A stretch of 64,000 nt of DNA from Apostichopus japonicus (lineage: Eukaryota > Echinodermata > Holothuroidea > Aspidochirotida > Stichopodidae). Both the position numbers and the translations under genes were made by a program. The stretch covers positions 6,487,001-6,551,000 of the forward strand of contig NC_092578.1 in assembly GCF_037975245.1 (NCBI RefSeq), in the 5' to 3' direction. Below are positions 37,116 through 48,536 of the stretch, in pieces. The notes under the pieces were generated by a model. It searched no databases. It saw only the letters and a program-made list of their open reading frames with translations, and was not told the DNA's origin. The first letter of the stretch is position 1; every line of letters starts with the position of its first letter.

Positions 37116-38879
37116 ACCTGTACAATCGGAAAATGGGGAAACCATGAAGGCCCAGTATTTAGGAAAGTAAATACAATGCATAACTTCAAAAACTTCAAAA
37201 ACCACAAGTTCAACAGAGAGGAGGGAAAAAAGTTACACTTTGAATATGCAAATAAAATCTGGAAATAAACATTTTCCAGTATTTTCATGATGTTTACTTG
37301 TTCAATATTGACGCAGTGTATAAGTTTCTTGCAGCCATCCATGTACACTGTACTTCAGCATGGCATATAAAGTTTGCATGGCCTAATGGTCAATCCAGAA
37401 AACACCTTTTATTGGTCCTCTCGTGATAGACATCCATCAGGCTTAAAACTTGTATGCGAGGTACTGGACCCATCTTCCACTACATCGATAACGGGGGGGG
37501 GGGGAGGGGAGGGGGAGATCCCTAAGTGCTGCCTAAGGATCCATGTCCTAAGGTAAAACATATTGCATTTATCCTGTGCAGAACTGCAGTATGACATATC
37601 ATATATTTTTCCTATTCTTTAGAGGGGAGGGAATGGGGAGGGAGTGGAAGGGGGGAAGGGGAGGGGATAGAGGATCGGATGGGAGGTTTCTAATCATATT
37701 TTGTTGTAACAGCCCTCAGACAAGTTTGGTTGTGAAAGCACGTCACAACCTTACTGTAATGACTACTACGGTACTGTAAGTTTCTCAGGACTATCCAACA
37801 TGGTGGTAACAGGAATATAATTACCTATTCATGTTCAAATATATGAATATTCACGCCAGAAATTTACACATTAACCAAATAGGGTACGTCTCAACAGTTG
37901 TAGCAAGACAATCATCGAAAATACTTCTTCAGTTAAGTGTTTGCAAGAAGATAAGGGTCCATCTATGAGAAATTTCTTTACCAGTGAAAAATTGTGACAT
38001 CTTTCTAGTTTTCGGGGGTTTTTTTTGTAGTCTTTAGAATGCAAAATGTAAAGTTTTCCTTCTGAACCTTCCTCCAGTCCCTAGTGATATATGTAGCTTC
38101 CTTTACCTAATATCTCTTACAGTACAATATAGAGCAATCCAACCTAACCAAATGCATAGCATTTCAGTGAAGATGCCGTCTTTAAATTCTATTTGGCATT
38201 CTTGTAGGATCAATTATTTTGAAATTCCACGGTACTTCCATCTTCTCTGCTTGAGAGAGAAGGAGAGAGACAGATAAACAACCCTGGGCATATTGGGGGC
38301 AGTCCGAAGGTGAGATTACTGTTCCCTTTTTCAATAAAACAACTCGCTTTTTCCTCAATTTGTTTTTCTAAACATTTCGTTCCCGTAACCTTTGAAAAAT
38401 ATTTCTGTGAAAATCTTGATTCCTGGGAAGCATTATTATACCTATACTAACATTCTCCCATCTGTCACAGTTATTTGAAATATTGTCAGTCCAATTCTAC
38501 TTTTTTTTTAAACTTTTAATAAAAAATCTGAACTGGTTCATTGTTGACTGCTGTCATAAGGGAGCGTGGTATCTAGTACAGCTAGCAAACATTATGAATG
38601 TTAAAGAGCTCAAATTCCGGCTCTTGTGGTGAACATTCAAGTGGAGTTGTTCGAACATGCAGAAATGTATGTTATGAATTAAACAACGCTTAAGTTTTCT
38701 CAGGAATTTATTTGGGGTAAATATTCATAATAAAAAAAGGGTAAAAGAAGGGCAAAAAATAGGCCAAAAATGAATGGAATGACAGTGGCAATTAAAATTG
38801 ATGGGACTGTAACTATAAGGCAGGTGCAATCAGGAGAATCAGCAACATATCCATTTCGGCTTTGAGCATCTGTTCGTAA
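35803..38879. other. Unannotated stretch with one small ORF
   Basis: A (TA)n tract lies at about 37061-37112 and a G-run near 37491. The 63-codon plus-strand ORF at 36603-36794 (starting MIKVLSKSAAVDLKDKGEQS) has a natural-looking composition but no motif and no conservation evidence, so it is not called. A tRNA A-box-like GGCCTAATGGT near 37380 has no B-box partner. Confidence 0.45.
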
Positions 38880-39128
38880 TGAGTTTGATAAACAAACAAA
38901 ATCCTGATATAAAACATCGGTGCATTAGTAAAACCACATATTGCACTGAAGTTCATTTACATGAGTTGGCATTAAAAATCATGAAGAAAACCTTACTTTT
39001 CAACCAATCTGATTTGGCTTTGTGTCCACGATGAATATTTCTTTACCCGAATTTCATGGTGAAATTTCTACATAATATTGTGGCCGGTGGATTTTATTGG
39101 TCAATTTTAATCTTGATTTTAGCAATAA

Positions 39129-39447
39129 CTATTGCTGGCAAAACTTGAAATAAAACATCTTGTGATCTGCGGGACGAACTCCAAAGCCAATTTTGGTCTG
39201 TCCAAACAGAAACTTTGATCTTGACGACCCTTGCACCATAAAAAGTTTGCCCTGTATCCCCTTAAAACAGGAAATGCCTATGTGCCCTGTCCAATCCAAA
39301 GTCAAAAGGACACATTTTACTGTCATTGTGTATTAAAACTATGACATTACACCTGTTTGCTTCAAGTTCACCTATGGTGGCAACTGAGAGAGTTTCAATC
39401 ATCAATATCAGCAGAATTGGTTCTTTTTTCATCAAAGTCAAAAACAA
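39129..39447 (-). repeat. Old dispersed repeat fragment
   Basis: On the minus strand, TGAACTTGAAGCAAACAGG followed by TGTAATGTCATA matches about 10571-10600 on the plus strand with two mismatches over about 31 bases. Two minus-strand ORFs of 61 and 65 codons overlap here. I treat them as part of the repeat. Confidence 0.4.
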
Positions 39448-39544
39448 ATATTTCCTCTGGTCTAATACCTTGTAATGGTCTTGAGGAAGTCAGTATCTAG
39501 TTACCCTCTCAAAATAAGCCACTCAAAGAAATAAATGTACTGAA

Positions 39545-39975
39545 AATAACGAACCGGTATATTTATTAAGACAATTCTACGACACCTCAATCTAAAACTT
39601 GTTCCTAAAGCGCATATATCAAATTGGCCTGAATCACACGCTTTTCAAGAAAATGTATCTTTCAGGGCCTAGCTGGAAAGTGGGTGACAGTCAAAACGGC
39701 TTCACTATTAATGTTAAGAGGTGACGATTTCCCTATCTCTTATGTAAATGTCACCGTGCCGTGGAGGGGGTTTCACAAACATCAAGGAGCGTGTATCGAC
39801 CTATAACCGTGTCACGACGATCAAGAAAAGGTGAAAGATTGTCACATGGAGCTCTACGTTCGAAATCATCATGTACGCTTCATTAGCGGGGTTGACAGAC
39901 TTCAACAGCTTCCCTGGCTTGACCAAAATCATCAGTTGTGAGTCTTTCACGCAGAAACATGTTCTAAGTTACTTG
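39545..39975. other. CpG-retaining complex block of about 430 bp
   Basis: Unlike its AT-rich, CpG-poor neighbours, this block keeps many CpGs (for example ACGACGATC, CGTGCCGTGG, ACGTTCGAAATC) and has no simple repeat. Between about 39800 and 39930 all three minus-strand frames and one plus-strand frame are open for 35-45 codons, and a GTGAGT follows on the plus strand. It may be an active or young repeat, a coding relic, a conserved non-coding element or an ncRNA. I cannot choose from sequence alone. Confidence 0.4.
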
Positions 39976-40308
39976 GGTTTTTGCCTCCTTTGGTACATAC
40001 ATGGTGGATGCTGTGGCTTGTGACAATGTGACAATGTGACAAGCGGTTAAAGGGTTTCTACAGGGCTGTGCTATCATATATTGGCTGTACTCGAACCAAT
40101 CACATGGATTTGGCTACTATAATTGTGACCAGAGTCAAGTGCTTTTTGTGTAAGAGTGGGGAAGAGTGGCAATTAGGGTGAAGGAACATGGGTGGGAAAT
40201 TGTCTTTGTCATCCCTCACCCACCCCCACCCCCACCCCGTCCCCCCCAGGAAAATAGTTTCTATAAACAGCCTAATATGGTATCATGAATACAGACATCC
40301 ACAGCAAA

Positions 40309-40473
40309 CTAAATGAAAGATTCATTTAAAAACAATGTAAAATTCTGTACATTGACAAATCTATCCTTTTGAAACACAGAAGAAGGGGCGTATTTCCAAA
40401 GAGTTTCATTTGATCCGACTCCTTCAATACCTTCAAAGATCGATGTCTCATCTAAGGTGGTTCTGAGACTACC
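40309..40473 (-). pseudogene. Open frame without ATG, possible exon or relic
   Basis: Minus-strand frame of 54 codons between stops, containing IFEGIEGVGSNETLWKYAP and VFQKDRFVNVQNFTLFLNES. Composition looks coding and there is no initiator. AG dinucleotides near its start (CTAG, CTCAG) sit in poor pyrimidine context. Phase 0 from the exon ending at 40869 would keep it open to the stop, which is suggestive only. Product unknown. Confidence 0.15.
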
Positions 40474-40868
40474 CTAGATTACCTCATGTAATACACTCTT
40501 TGCTTGTTCTGTAGGCTGGCATTTTGACTATAACCCTTTTTTTTAACTTCTAAAGTACATCAGGAACACATTATATAGCCCTGTCTCGCTCTTCCATTCC
40601 ATAACCCATCCCCCCCCCCCACCTCCTTTCCCAACCTTCATCCAAACACACACAATGTTGCAAAGGAATCAGCAATTGATAATGTGATGATTGAAACTCC
40701 AAGCTCAGTTATGGGAACATCTCTGCCTCAAGCATATTCCCACATTCTTTTCATACTGCTTAGCGTCTGATTAGGAATGTTATTCCAAATGTTATTCCGA
40801 ATGTTTAGATGAAGATGTTGCCATAGCAACTCTAGATTATTTGCCATAATCCAGCTTGCATTACTTAC

Positions 40869-41087
40869 CCCTGGAGACCTCGGTGCACTGAGTGGCAGTT
40901 GTTCCTGGTGATGATGATGAGGATAATGATGATGATGACGATGGTGGTGGTGGAGAATCCTTTCGGCGTCGATGTCCAGCGTGGGGGGTACCCGTTGTGG
41001 ATGATGATGGACCTGAGGTGGTCTGGCCGGTGAGACAGTTAATGTCCGTGACTGCTGATAAAGCATTGAGGTCCAGTTAATGTGTTG
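40869..41087 (-). CDS. Candidate His-rich internal exon, 219 nt
   Basis: The best coding candidate here. On the minus strand an acceptor (TGATATCATTTCAG) ends at 41088 and a strong donor GTAAGT starts at 40868, enclosing exactly 73 open codons (phase 0 at both ends). The frame begins QHINWTSMLYQQSRTLTVSP, continues with a Pro/Arg-rich linker, then 12 His in 15 residues, and ends LPLSAPRSPG. Codon choice is mixed rather than a pure CAT repeat. An ATG at 41066 could be the start if this is a first coding exon. The His run suggests a disordered or metal-binding loop. Family not recognised. Confidence 0.42.
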
Positions 41088-41214
41088 CTGAAATGATATC
41101 AGAAACCACAGAGGATTTTATACAGCTACACGAACATTATTTTATCGGTACCTTTTTATACCATCGTGTGACGTGTCACAGTTTAAGGGAATAATAAAAT
41201 AATCAAGTTTGTTA

Positions 41215-42280
41215 TATTTGCTGGTCCGTGTGATATGCACTGAGGTACTACACCAAATTGTAACTTTGTAATAGAAATGGACGCTCTACTATGTTGTGGG
41301 TATATATATTGAAGCAATCGTTCACAGATAGTCATTTTAGTACCTGACAAAAGGTTTCTGTATAATAGAGAGTGCTAGCATATTCAAGAGGTGATATACA
41401 TGCAAGTAGAAAACAAATTATAAATGTGTGAACCGCGTACGGCATGAGCACAGAATATTTGTGTTAAAAAGGTTCTATTTAAGGATTACCATAATTCCTA
41501 TATCAGACACTGCATATACATATGGTACAAAAGTTGGACATTTTTCAAGTGACCATTTCTACGTGAGGTTTAATACGCAAGTGTTTAATATTGAATATGG
41601 GTGAACGGTAACATCAAAATGTATAAGTTTAAAGTTTAGAACATTATTTTATCCGCATGTACTAATTTAAAATAGTCATCCCACCATAAGAATGACAGAT
41701 CTCAAGCAGAGAGGGGATCCGATCCGGATCTGATCCTCGGATCATGATCAAGTATCTAGTCTGAAAGCTCTAGCACTCAGGATCTGACTCTGGGGATCTT
41801 TATCCTACTTTCGGGGGAGATCAGATCCGGAGCTCTCGTGATCAAAATAACGAGTGCGAAAGCTCGGTGTAGGCCTATATCACACCACATGACATATGAC
41901 ATCCTATCTCTTGCGGCATGCAGCTTGTATCCGACTCCAGGGTGCACGTAACTGTTACATGTGGATAACATCGACCAGACAATGCTGTGTATATATTGTA
42001 GCCGTTAACTACGACACTTTAAGGTAGTTTAAACAAGGTAGTTAAAAACCATGACCTGTAATGAAGCGCAAGTGTTATATATTTGCTGGTCAGTCTGATT
42101 ATGCACTGCAGTACACAAAATTAGACTTTGTGGCTCTGGTTTAGGTATATTTCAAAGTCATGCAACTATAGACACCGTACTCTTTACTATGTTGTAAGTA
42201 TAATATAAGCAAACGTTCACTGATAGGCATTTTCTACTTAACCAATGGTTTCTGTGTTATCGAAAGCGCTAGCATATGAT
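41215..42280 (+). repeat. Diverged direct duplication, about 860 bp apart
   Basis: 41215-41383 and 42075-42275 align in the same orientation through GTTATAT.TTTGCTGGTC, TTTACTATGTTGT or CTACTATGTTGT, GTTCAC.GATAG and GCTAGCATAT. Substitutions and indels show it is old. A GATC-rich palindromic patch lies between the copies. No coding content. Confidence 0.7.
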
Positions 42281-43140
42281 CTGTAGAATCAAATATGCTC
42301 AACCTCGCAGTTACTTAGTAACAGATTGTTTCTAATTAGTGTCAGTACTCTTTAATAGATTTCACCATAAATTTATTACCAACAGAGTTTTAATTTAACT
42401 TCATTCTGTGACAGGTTTATACATTATCGTCATACAATGTTTTGTTTCAAGTATTTAATTTATTAATTGCAAAACTTGCTGCTATCAAAAAGCTTCTTTC
42501 TGTGTACACTCATTCATTCCGGTCTTCAGTTTCAGGTCCAAAGTAATTCTGGAGTCGCTTCAGAAAGGTTTCTTGGCCAGGCTTGTGCAGCTATTACTAT
42601 TCTGTAAGTTTTGCGAAAAACGACCAGGTATTTTCTGTATATATTCCAAATAATCATAAAATAACAAACTAATTAATATTCAAAATAACAAGTGTGAATG
42701 CTCAGTGGATCACAATGACATATGACCAGGGGGGTAGGAAGCTTCCAAAGAGTGGGGAGATTGTTTATATTTAACCGTGCTACAAAAAGATATGAGATGC
42801 CATTTTAAAAAATTGCATGTATAGACTAAAAATAAATAATTATCATCAAATATTAAAATTAAAAAGATATCCAAAAGACAGTTCTTCATCAAAGGGGGAA
42901 CATTTTATTATTTTTATTTGCTATTTTAGAACAAAGTGGAGAGGAATATTTATGATTTTGGAAACACACTATTTATAGATTAGAGGATCAAATGTGTCAG
43001 CTTGCAGTCTAAGGGACGACTTCTTTTAAAAAAAAAGACAGGTTCTCATGTTAAAGTGTAGCCTTGTGAAGGAACGATACAGCAACAGTCAATCATATAT
43101 GCAGCAAACAACACACCCTAACAACCGCATTGAATCTGAT
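42281..43140. other. Unannotated AT-rich stretch
   Basis: Nothing supportable beyond simple AT-rich runs. Confidence 0.5.
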
Positions 43141-43146
43141 AGCTGA

Positions 43147-43214
43147 AATATATATATCTATATATGTATGTATATATGTATGTATGTATGTATGTATATA
43201 GAGGACCAAATGTG

Positions 43215-43285
<71 letters not shown>
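43147..43285. repeat. (TA)n / (TATG)n compound microsatellite
   Basis: TATG tetranucleotide copies at about 43165-43198, then two (TA)n runs separated by AAATATAT. The ORFs through it are artefacts. Confidence 0.93.
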
Positions 43286-43287
<2 letters not shown>

Positions 43288-43570
43288 TACCATATTCACT
43301 TCTGCATTGAATTTATATATTTGTTCACCGGGGACTATGAAATTCACCCAAAGCATATGAAAAATTACAAAGTCTCAAAGCCAGTTTCAACATTAAATTC
43401 AATGCCTATGGAAATCATAAAAACTTTAGCTTTGCTGTCATTTTTGGAGTGTTTTTCCATCATGAGAATATGTTGCATAAATTTAATATGCCTTAGTGTA
43501 ACTTTAGAGGCTCATCAAATTCTTTTGGTATGTACCATTGTCGATAAAAAAATAAATAAATAAAAAAAAA

Positions 43571-43715
43571 AATGATATTTAGTCTACTTTTCAAGTATAC
43601 CTTCATATATCAAAAAAAAAAAAAAATGACATTTATTCTACTTTTGAAGTAGACCTTCATATATCAAAAAAAGAGAAGAAAAAACACGACATTTATTCTA
43701 CTTTTCAAGTATTTG
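43571..43715 (+). repeat. Tandem repeat of about 57 bp, 2.5 copies
   Basis: Units contain ATTTA(T/G)TCTACTTTTCAAGTA or a close variant, then CCTTCATATATCAAAAAA. They start near 43571, 43626 and 43688. A-run length differs between copies. Confidence 0.85.
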
Positions 43716-44100
43716 TCAAGTCTGGTTTCATGTTTACGCTCCAGTTGGGTGAAACATACCTTTTGTGCTTCAATTTAGGCCATTTGGGGAAGCCGGGTTT
43801 TTTAAAGTTTAGTACATGTCTTATATATCGCATGATTTACTAATGATGTTCAACAGAGTTGGTTTTGTTTCTACATATGATAGATGAAAGGTTCAAGATT
43901 GATGGACTTCAATTTTTATCGGTTATCCATGTGAAAATTCTCGACCTGATTTCTAATTTCAAAAGTACAAAATACGTCGGGATTCTGAATGAAATGTAAT
44001 ACACGTAGCGAACAAATTTTCCGTCAGAGATCCTAAACTTACTGGCTCACTACATCAGGACCCAAAATGGAAGGTACTAATGATGAACAAATCGACTTAA

Positions 44101-44458
44101 AGGGTGTGAAGGCTCGCGCAAAGAGAAATGTCTAATGCCGGTAATCTGACCTAGTTTCGAATGAGGTGTAACAGAAGTGTTAGACACCACCATCGATCCC
44201 AGAAAAAACACACAGCTTGCTTCCGTCGGTAATTAGACACTAGTGTACAGTCAGTACATACAGCTGCGGTCAATACCCACAGCAAAGTGCACAAACGATA
44301 CAGCTATGGACATCTCAGGTCCAGCTAAAGATAACAAGGTATCACGTTTCATTACTGTCTGTATTTTGTAGCGACAAGAGAAAAACTTCATTTGCAAGCA
44401 TCGGAAAGTTAACTTTTTCAGAGCGCGACACGCGGTTTGGGGCGAGTCTTCAATGCCT
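44101..44458 (+). mobile_element. TTAA-flanked MITE, copy 4, both TTAA flanks intact
   Basis: 358 bp. TTAA (44097-44100) then AGGGTGTGAAGGCTCG; CGAGTCTTCAATGCCT then TTAA (44459-44462). It is closest to copies 2 and 3 through GATGCCGGTAATCTGACC-type and TTAGACACTAGTGTACAGTC segments. The 134-codon minus-strand ORF here begins in unrelated flank and crosses the element, so it is not a gene. Confidence 0.94.
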
Positions 44459-44462
44459 TTAA

Positions 44463-46284
44463 GGGTTTTCGGGATGTGAATTAGGAAGCAGAAATTCCAT
44501 GGCAGGCCAACTTTAGCATTAAAAATCCAGAGATCCAAAATGGCATAGAGGTTCCTTGCCAAATTTTGTATGAAATCATTTGACAGTATAATACTAAATA
44601 ATACAAGATTTCCTATAAAGGTGTTAGCTGACTTCAAGTGATCACCTGACATCACCTGACGTCAGTATCAGCTGACAGTCATGTGATCAACAAGGTCCTT
44701 GCACTAAAGCCAACATATGTATCAATTCTCAATTATCAATTGTCACTGTTGCAAATACCAGGTTAATAAAGGTTTTTTTTTTTTGTTATAGATTTTGACC
44801 TTTTTTGACCTCAAATAACCTTCCTTTGACATTTACCAATTTCAATAGCATTAATGTGCTGACAAAGAGAATCTATATATATTCACTATTATGTTTTTAA
44901 CTTAGTTCTGCTACATGTATCTATCTTTTTTTTCCCAACTTTATTTGGCAATGAATGGATCTTCCATACTAACTTCTACAAAGCAATATTTGCAATATGA
45001 AAACTTGAGCTTTAGACATGTACTTAAAACGAGGCAGAATCTTTCAACTTATTTCAAATGATTAATAATATGTACATTAAATGGTAACCTAACTTTAAAA
45101 AGATCCCTCCCAGGATTGTGAGGAAAAACCGCATAATTCAGGTTAAAACTTGGAAACGACATTTGACCTGAAATTTGGCATAAAAATGTTGCCACTAAAA
45201 CCAGTTACCATTGATACAGTTTGTAAATAAGCTCCATACACTTATTGTCACTTGAAATAAAATGACAAAAATGTAACAACCTTTTTGGAAATTTTCTGTT
45301 TTATTCTATTCATGCGATTTTTATTGACAATTTGAACATGTTTTCTGATATATATTTACCTACCCATTAATGATTTCATAAATAATGTTTGTTATTTTTT
45401 TTTTTTAAAGAAGTTTAATAGATATTTTCCATGAGTAATTAAATTATAAGTCTTTAACATCCGTCCTCATTTCATGATTTCACTTCTTTTATCAGATCTG
45501 CTCCTTTCCCATTTTTCATGCTTTCGAACAGAAGGAGTAAAATTATGGTATTTTGGAAATTATTGTTCACCATACATCACAAGTATAATACGAGTCAATA
45601 AACATACAGCATTTTTCAACGAAGACCAAGCTAACCATGAATGAATGTCACCACCCTATTACGATTATACATAGACCAATTCCTGTTAACCGAATAACCA
45701 GTTCGGCGATTCCCCTTTCATAGTAACATTCACAGAGAAATCTAACATAAAAAGTCGCTGATTTACTATGCATGACGCACCTCAGTTCAGTTCATCTTAT
45801 GCTAATACAGCTCACGGTAACAGATTTATCAGTTTTTTTCCCCCCTTTCCATCAATTACTGACATTATCAATACTTTACGATACTCTTGATCATATACAA
45901 CCTAGAGAGAATAATGGAAGAATTATATTAGAGTATTGTTTTTCCCTAAAATCAAATGAATAATATATAAAAGAACTATAATCGAGTTTTTGAACTGATC
46001 TAATTAAATTTCTTCTTTCACTCCAATACTAATTTGAGTTTTCGTTATTGTCACACCAAAACGACCATGTATATTTATGGCACCCTTAAGAGGTTGCCTG
46101 TACTTTTACTATTGCTCTCCTTCACTCAGCTGGAAGTACAGCATTTGTGATGCAACTCACATCCCATAAATCAAGAGAGCTTCGTCGTTGCACATAAACA
46201 CACAGAGAAATCAAGCTTGTTCGGAAGTAGAGCATATACTGGTAAAGCACACTAAGGAAGAGTAATCGGCCTCATCAAGAAATG
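44463..46284. other. Unannotated AT-rich stretch
   Basis: 44640-44700 has two adjacent ATCACCTGAC copies next to GACGTCAG and CAGCTGACAGTCATGTGATC. Otherwise no feature supported. Confidence 0.5.
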
Positions 46285-46317
46285 TATGTATATATATATA
46301 TATATAAATATATGTAA

Positions 46318-46349
<32 letters not shown>

Positions 46350-46388
46350 AAATGTACATATATATTATATATATATATATATATATCT

Positions 46389-46433
<45 letters not shown>

Positions 46434-46464
46434 AATATCTATATATATATATATATATATATAC

Positions 46465-46499
<35 letters not shown>

Positions 46500-46530
46500 A
46501 ATATCTATATATATATATATATATATATAC

Positions 46531-46565
<35 letters not shown>

Positions 46566-46620
46566 AACATACATATAATATATCTCTATATCTATATAAA
46601 TATATATATATATCTGTATA
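46285..46620. repeat. Long (TA)n array with ~64-bp internal periodicity
   Basis: About 335 bp of TA broken by AAATATCT and ACATATATACAT blocks that recur at regular spacing (AAATATCTATAT near 46433 and 46500). Both-strand ORFs of 110-169 codons are repeat translations. A (CT)n run follows at 46626-46640. Confidence 0.93.
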
Positions 46621-46640
46621 GATCTGCTCTCTCTCTCTCT

Positions 46641-47306
46641 TCGCACACGCTGATGTCGTATCATAGCAATGAAACATGAATGCCTCGACAGGATTCCTCG
46701 ATGGTCCACGGTAATTAACTTTCGGTTGCATCGATGATTGATAAACATTAGACTTGACATTAGCTCAAGCTGAGCCAAAAGACAGGCATTAAATGATGCT
46801 CTAGATACGACTGCACTACCCACAATTCCTCCGCACAAAAAGTACTTTTTGTATCTGTACTGACATAAGTGCACTTTTCTACAGGTTCACTTGTAATAAT
46901 ACAGTTGGCTTAAATATATCAAAATGAATTATGAAAGAAAGAGGGAGAAATATAAGAAAAGCCACTTTTGGAATATTTGATCAATGTCTGTATAACAAAG
47001 ATCGTCTTCATTATGCTGGGTTAATGCATTATATATTATTAAGTGTGTTGATAGCCTAAAATTGCATGTGTTATCTAATTGTGAATATTTTATTTGTGAG
47101 TATATTGATGCATTTTATACTGTGTATGTGTATGTGTGTGTGTCTACAGGTGTGAGTATGTAAGATCTGAAGAAGTAATATAGCTATGCTGTACTGCACA
47201 CAGGTTGCCTAACGTTGGATATCACTAAAATGATGCTGAGTTTAATACACAGAATGCATATTGCATGATAAGATCCTTTGCCTCATGGATGCACACTCCA
47301 TATATA
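46641..47306. other. Unannotated stretch
   Basis: Minus-strand frames run from here into the TA array. The non-repeat part (46641-46731), starting [18 protein letters not shown], looks natural but has no splice evidence. No gene called. Confidence 0.4.
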
Positions 47307-47314
47307 GATAAAGA

Positions 47315-47695
47315 GGGTTACATCTCTATGTTCCGACGTCTCTATGTTCCGACGTCTCTATGTTCCGACGTCTCTATGTTCCGACGTCTCTATGTTCCGA
47401 CGTCTCTATGTTCCGACGTCTCTATGCTCCAACAATTTTTTGGACCCACATATTTTCTGACCTGATTTGTTTGGGGGGGACTCAATTTTTTCGGACGCAC
47501 CAAATTTTTTTCACAAAAAAAAAAAAAAAAAGGGCCCAAATTTTTTATGACCCAAATAGTGCTTGTCTGAAAAAATTTTGGTCGTAAAAAATTTTAGTCA
47601 AAAAAATTTTGGTCCAACAAAAGTTTGGTCCAAAAAAATTTAGAGTCCAAAAAAAATGTTGGAACATAGAGGTGTCGGAACATAGGGATGTCACC
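47315..47695. mobile_element. Foldback element built from 16-bp repeats
   Basis: 381 bp flanked by GATAAAG on both sides (47307-47313 and 47696-47702). The left arm has six exact copies of CTCTATGTTCCGACGT in a 16-bp register (TTCCGACG at 47331, 47347, 47363, 47379, 47395, 47411) and a variant seventh. The right arm ends with two inverted copies (GGAACATAGAGG, GGAACATAGGGATG). Between them, degenerate units like AAAAAAATTTTGGTCC on the right mirror ATTTTTTGGACC on the left, so the whole element is an imperfect palindrome. No enzyme is encoded; the repeated-peptide ORFs are artefacts. Confidence 0.8.
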
Positions 47696-47719
47696 GATAA
47701 AGTGTCTGTATCAACTCAC

Positions 47720-47772
47720 CAAGAGTGAATGTACTCGGGGGATTATAGACAAGGTTGTCTTCAGACTACCGT
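47720..47772 (-). CDS. Candidate 53-nt internal exon
   Basis: On the minus strand, an acceptor TTTGTCTGCATAAAACAG ends at 47773 and a donor GTGAGT starts at 47719. Only one frame is open: two leading bases, then GSLKTTLSIIPRVHSLL, ending in phase 0. It would accept the phase-1 exon ending at 62403 (joint codon GAC) and feed the phase-0 exon starting at 41087. Short length keeps confidence low. Product unknown. Confidence 0.22.
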
Positions 47773-48308
47773 CTGTTTTATGCAGACAAATAAAAGTTAC
47801 ATAAACTTAGTCATGGACATATATAAAAGTTTGACAGTAGAATGATGTAGAAAGTTTCCCTTTGACGACTTTCCAACAGAGTTATGGAGGTAACTTTTAA
47901 TAACACAGTTAACTTTAAAGTTATCCATTTTCCAACGTCTCTCTTACATGTATGATAGCGGGATGGATGGCGCAATTATTCAGGTTGATTTGAACGGTCA
48001 ATATAGGAGGAGGCCCACCAGATATTAAGTTCAATAGTTTCCAAACGGTCAGGTATATATTCTTGTCCCTTAGGACAAACAAACGATAATCGTGCCAGTT
48101 ACCACCAAAAAACAGAGAGAAATGCAGAAATCGCAGCTCGTTATACCGAAACTGATGTGAGTGAGTTTGGATACTGTCACCGTTGCAGTTTTGAATGGAT
48201 GAAAAAATTTACGATGAAAGGAAATAAAAGCAAATTGGTAAAGTGCAATTGCTGTATGCTAATGTGTGAGAGGAAATGAAAGCAATATTACCATTATTCG
48301 TTTCGTAG

Positions 48309-48438
48309 GAGAAAGTGTTTCAAGTTTCAGATATGTCGGCGGATAATTGATGGAGCAAACATAACGTCACTCAGACGAGCTAAGACAGAGGCTGGGGAGA
48401 GGCCATTGTCGGAACAGCGAGGTGTTGGCTTCAAATGA
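48309..48438 (+). CDS. Candidate 3'-terminal exon
   Basis: A pyrimidine-rich acceptor (CCATTATTCGTTTCGTAG) ends at 48308. It is followed by one base and 42 open codons up to TGA (48436-48438), including ICRRIIDGANITSLRRAKTE and ending RGVGFK. GC and CpG are higher than in the flanks. The opposite strand is also partly open, so this could be coincidence or another CpG-retaining relic. Product unknown. Confidence 0.18.
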
Positions 48439-48536
48439 CCTTTTCACAACTTGACCTCATCTTACCATATTTCAGAGAGAATTATACAATACAATACAAT
48501 TTATAATTGTGGTATTCAGGAAGTACAAATATAAAT

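Noticed and set aside
37373-37400. tRNA A-box-like GGCCTAATGGT
   Set aside because: No B-box or cloverleaf follows within tRNA distance.
44251-44655. 134-codon minus-strand ORF
   Set aside because: It runs from unrelated flank through the TTAA MITE and shares a peptide with another MITE fragment at 57.9 kb.
47323-47440. CRISPR-like direct repeats
   Set aside because: The 16-bp units are contiguous with no spacers, the DNA is eukaryotic and there are no cas genes.
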